This document shows, piece by piece, positions 62,234 through 64,000 of a stretch of DNA of 64,000 bases (positions are counted from its first letter, which is position 1; the number at the start of each line of letters is the position of its first letter). Source of the DNA: Oscillospiraceae bacterium. Lineage in GTDB: Bacteria; Bacillota; Clostridia; Oscillospirales; Oscillospiraceae. The notes under the pieces are model-generated. The model was not told the DNA's origin. It did not search any database and saw only the letters and a program-made list of their open reading frames with translations. The position numbers and the translations under genes are program-made. The DNA lies in NCBI GenBank assembly GCA_017461585.1, contig JAFTYM010000005.1:27909-91908 (forward strand), in the 5' to 3' direction.

Positions 62234-63034
62234 TTACGGACGCAGTCCCATGCCGCCCTCAAGGGTGAGTGTCTCGCCGCTGAGGTATTTAAAGTCGGGA
62301 TGTGCAAGCTGTACACATACTCTGCCAATCTCGGTTTCGGGGTCGCCGTAATGACCCATGGGGGGCATTTTGACGTTTGCCTTGAATGCTTCGGGATATG
62401 CCTTTGCAAAGTTATCGAGCTGAGCTGTCCATGCAAGGGGGCAGATGACGTTTACGTTTATGCCGTCAGGACCCCACTCGGTGGCGGCGACGCGTGAAAG
62501 ACCGCGGATGCCCTCTTTGGCGGCAGCGTATGCACATTGACCGAAGTTTCCGAAAAGACCTGCGCCCGAGGCGAAGTTTATAACGCTGCCCTTTGTCTCT
62601 TTGAGGTGAGGATAGCAGGCTTTCATATAGTAAAACGCTGCGTAAAGACCTGAATACACAGCGAGGTCAAACTGCTCTGTTGTGTGGTCAGCGAGTGTAA
62701 CGCCCGATGCGGAAGCCTGTGCATTATTTATAAGAACGTCAATGCGTCCAAATTCTTCAATTGTTTTGGATACTACCATATTTGCTGCTGCTTCATTGTC
62801 TGAGCCTGCGGAAATATCTGCCTGCAGGGCAAGCACCTTGATGCCTTACTTGCCTTCAAGGTCTTCTTTTGCCTTTTCAAGCTTTGATACGTTGCGCCCT
62901 GTAATTACAAGGTTTGCGCCCTCTTTTGCATAGGCGGTGGCGATGCCGTATCCGATAGAGCCGCAGCGACCGTCTTCAAGGACGGAATAGCCCGCGCCTG
63001 TTATAATTGCTGTTTTACCTGTTAGAAATCCCAT
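62234..63034 (-). pseudogene. Short-chain dehydrogenase/reductase with in-frame TAA
   Basis: Two segments in one frame are separated by TAA at 62846-62848. The first (62 residues) has the NAD(P)-binding start KTAIITGAG with an expanded glycine loop (SIGYGIATAYAKEGANLVITGRN) and ends LEGK; the next codons give GIKVLALQADIS, so the stop replaces what is probably a Tyr codon of a KYG turn. The rest carries INNAQ, the catalytic Ser (NFASGAG), Tyr-x3-Lys (YAAAKEG), and a C-terminal SGETLTLEGGMG. The rejoined protein has normal SDR length, 266 residues. The product is presumably inactive unless the stop is read through or is a sequence error. Confidence 0.88.
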
Positions 63035-63123
63035 ATTGTCACGCCTTTCTGCATTATTTTAATATAAATAATTTAATACATTAAACTGATGAAAACAAGT
63101 CTGCCGGACCTGTTGTGTATTAT

Positions 63124-63202
63124 TATACCTAAATTCAGTAAAATATTTCATTTTTTACCTAATTTGATAAAGACTACAGAAAAATTGAAAAAATTAGGTA
63201 AA
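63124..63202. promoter_or_regulatory. Inverted-repeat motif between the SDR and glyS genes
   Basis: TTTACCTAATTT (63154-63165) and its exact complement AAATTAGGTAAA (63191-63202) are 25 bases apart; a similar TATACCTAAATT occurs at 63124-63135, overlapping a minus-strand TATAAT. Possible operator controlling the SDR gene, the glyS gene, or both. The rest of 63035-63123 shows nothing clear. Confidence 0.45.
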
Positions 63203-63220
63203 GCTTGTGATTTTCTACTG

Positions 63221-63248
63221 TTGACTTTAACGCACGTTGGTATATAAT
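63221..63248 (+). promoter_or_regulatory. Promoter of glyS
   Basis: TTGACT (63221-63226), 16-base spacer, TATAAT (63243-63248). The leader of about 65 nt holds a small CCGCCG/CGGTGG hairpin but is too short for a T-box. Confidence 0.75.
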
Positions 63249-63318
63249 TTTATTCGTACTTCTATACCCGCCGGACAGCCAGTTCGGTGGAGTCTTTATT
63301 TATTCAGGAGGACCATTC

Positions 63319-64000
63319 ATGTTAAAGAACACAGAAAAAACAATGGACAAAATTGTCGCACTTTGTAAAGGCAGAGGATTTATTTTCGCCGGCAGCGAGA
63401 TCTACGGCGGACTTGCAAATACATGGGATTACGGTCCTCTCGGCGTTGAGTTCAAGAACAACGTAAAGAAGGCTTGGTGGAAGAAGTTCGTTCAGGAGAA
63501 CCCCTACAACGTAGGTCTGGACGCAGCTATCCTTATGAACCCTCAGGTTTGGGTCGCTTCCGGTCACGTTGCAACCTTCAACGATCCCCTTATCGACTGC
63601 AAGGCTTGTAAGATGCGCCACAGAGCAGACAAGCTTGTTGAAGAGTGGAACCATGAAAACGGCGTAACAGATGTTGTTGTTGAAGCTATGGACAACGACG
63701 GTCTTATGGAATATATCCGTGAGAAGGGCATCACATGTCCCGGCTGCGGCAAGAGCGATTTTACAGACATCCGTAAGTTCAACCTTATGTTCAAGACATT
63801 CCAGGGCGTAACTGAGGACTCCGCTTCCACAGTTTATCTCCGTCCCGAGACAGCACAGGGTATCTTTGTTCAGTTCAAGAACATTCAGCGTACAACACGC
63901 CGCAAGCTGCCCTTCGGTGTATGCCAGGTAGGTAAGTCCTTCAGAAACGAGATCACTCCCGGTAACTTCACATTCCGTACAAGAGAGTTCGAGCAGATGG
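63319..64000 (+). CDS. glyS: Glycyl-tRNA synthetase, single-chain (alpha2) type, 3' end missing
   Basis: The first 227 codons of a class II aminoacyl-tRNA synthetase that charges tRNA-Gly. [35 protein letters not shown] is the N-terminal signature, motif 1 follows ([25 protein letters not shown]), and motif 2 appears at the edge ([37 protein letters not shown]). AGGAGGA precedes the ATG. The frame is open through the right edge of the window. This is the GRS1/eukaryote-like homodimeric form used by many Gram-positives. Confidence 0.96.
   Translation, partial: MLKNTEKTMDKIVALCKGRGFIFAGSEIYGGLANTWDYGPLGVEFKNNVKKAWWKKFVQENPYNVGLDAAILMNPQVWVASGHVATFNDPLIDCKACKMRHRADKLVEEWNHENGVTDVVVEAMDNDGLMEYIREKGITCPGCGKSDFTDIRKFNLMFKTFQGVTEDSASTVYLRPETAQGIFVQFKNIQRTTRRKLPFGVCQVGKSFRNEITPGNFTFRTREFEQM

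Noticed and set aside
63249-63318. T-box leader upstream of glyS
   Set aside because: The leader is about 65 nt with one small hairpin; the T-box sequence GGTGG-ACCGCG with terminator is absent.

Overview
The window looks like chromosomal DNA of an anaerobic, endospore-forming Firmicute of the class Clostridia, probably a gut Oscillospiraceae/Ruminococcaceae-type organism. This is inferred from sporulation genes (sigE, spoIIGA, yunB), strong AGGAGG ribosome binding sites with TTGACA/TATAAT promoters, an iron-sulfur L-serine dehydratase in two subunits, single-chain glycyl-tRNA synthetase, and lysine and yybP-ykoY-type riboswitches. No prophage, transposase, rRNA operon or CRISPR array was seen.

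Region 1 (1-22 kb) is a cell-surface/exopolysaccharide locus with an embedded peptide-modification cassette. It opens with the end of an F420-hydrogenase-beta-like protein and UDP-GlcNAc 2-epimerase. A strong promoter then drives a 2254-residue secreted protein (GH88/GH105-like domain, Ig-like domains, von Willebrand A domain), directly followed by an 85-residue peptide with four evenly spaced cysteines. Next come an HPr-kinase-like protein, a radical SAM/SPASM enzyme, a membrane-anchored Asn/Asp-rich protein and a PqqD-like carrier. A phosphosugar transferase, a nucleotidyltransferase-like protein, an ABC exporter, an S24/S26-type peptidase, a CpsB-type PHP phosphatase, an Ig-like membrane protein and two BY-type tyrosine autokinases follow. 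I read this as a RiPP-like system built into a capsule/EPS locus; it is the strongest candidate here for an undescribed system.

Region 2 (22-34 kb) is metabolic and transport. It holds an MBL-fold hydrolase, a DUF3237 protein, a DUF2975/XRE/AAC(6')-like acetyltransferase operon with palindromic operators, metNIQ, sdaAB-sdaAA, a lysine riboswitch with terminator in front of a polar amino-acid ABC importer, and an ECF-like sigma/anti-sigma pair. Between that pair and sigE lies an unassigned structured RNA gene of about 340 nt with its own promoter and terminator.

Region 3 (34-53.4 kb) holds housekeeping and sporulation genes: spoIIGA-sigE, a TPM/LemA-like/TelA/XpaC cluster, murD with two M42 peptidases, a methionine-gamma-lyase-family protein, yunB, an aminotransferase, ligA and azlCD. 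An old-yellow-enzyme-type reductase here is split by one in-frame TAA.

Region 4 (53.4-64 kb) has a tRNA-Leu(UAG) gene whose first 39 nt are duplicated 640 bp upstream around a small cargo gene. It continues with a yybP-ykoY-type (manganese) riboswitch before a P-type cation ATPase, a UroD-family protein, a COG0523 GTPase coupled to a His/Cys-repeat metal-binding protein, an amidohydrolase, an Mrp-type ATPase, a short-chain dehydrogenase split by a second in-frame TAA, and the start of glyS.
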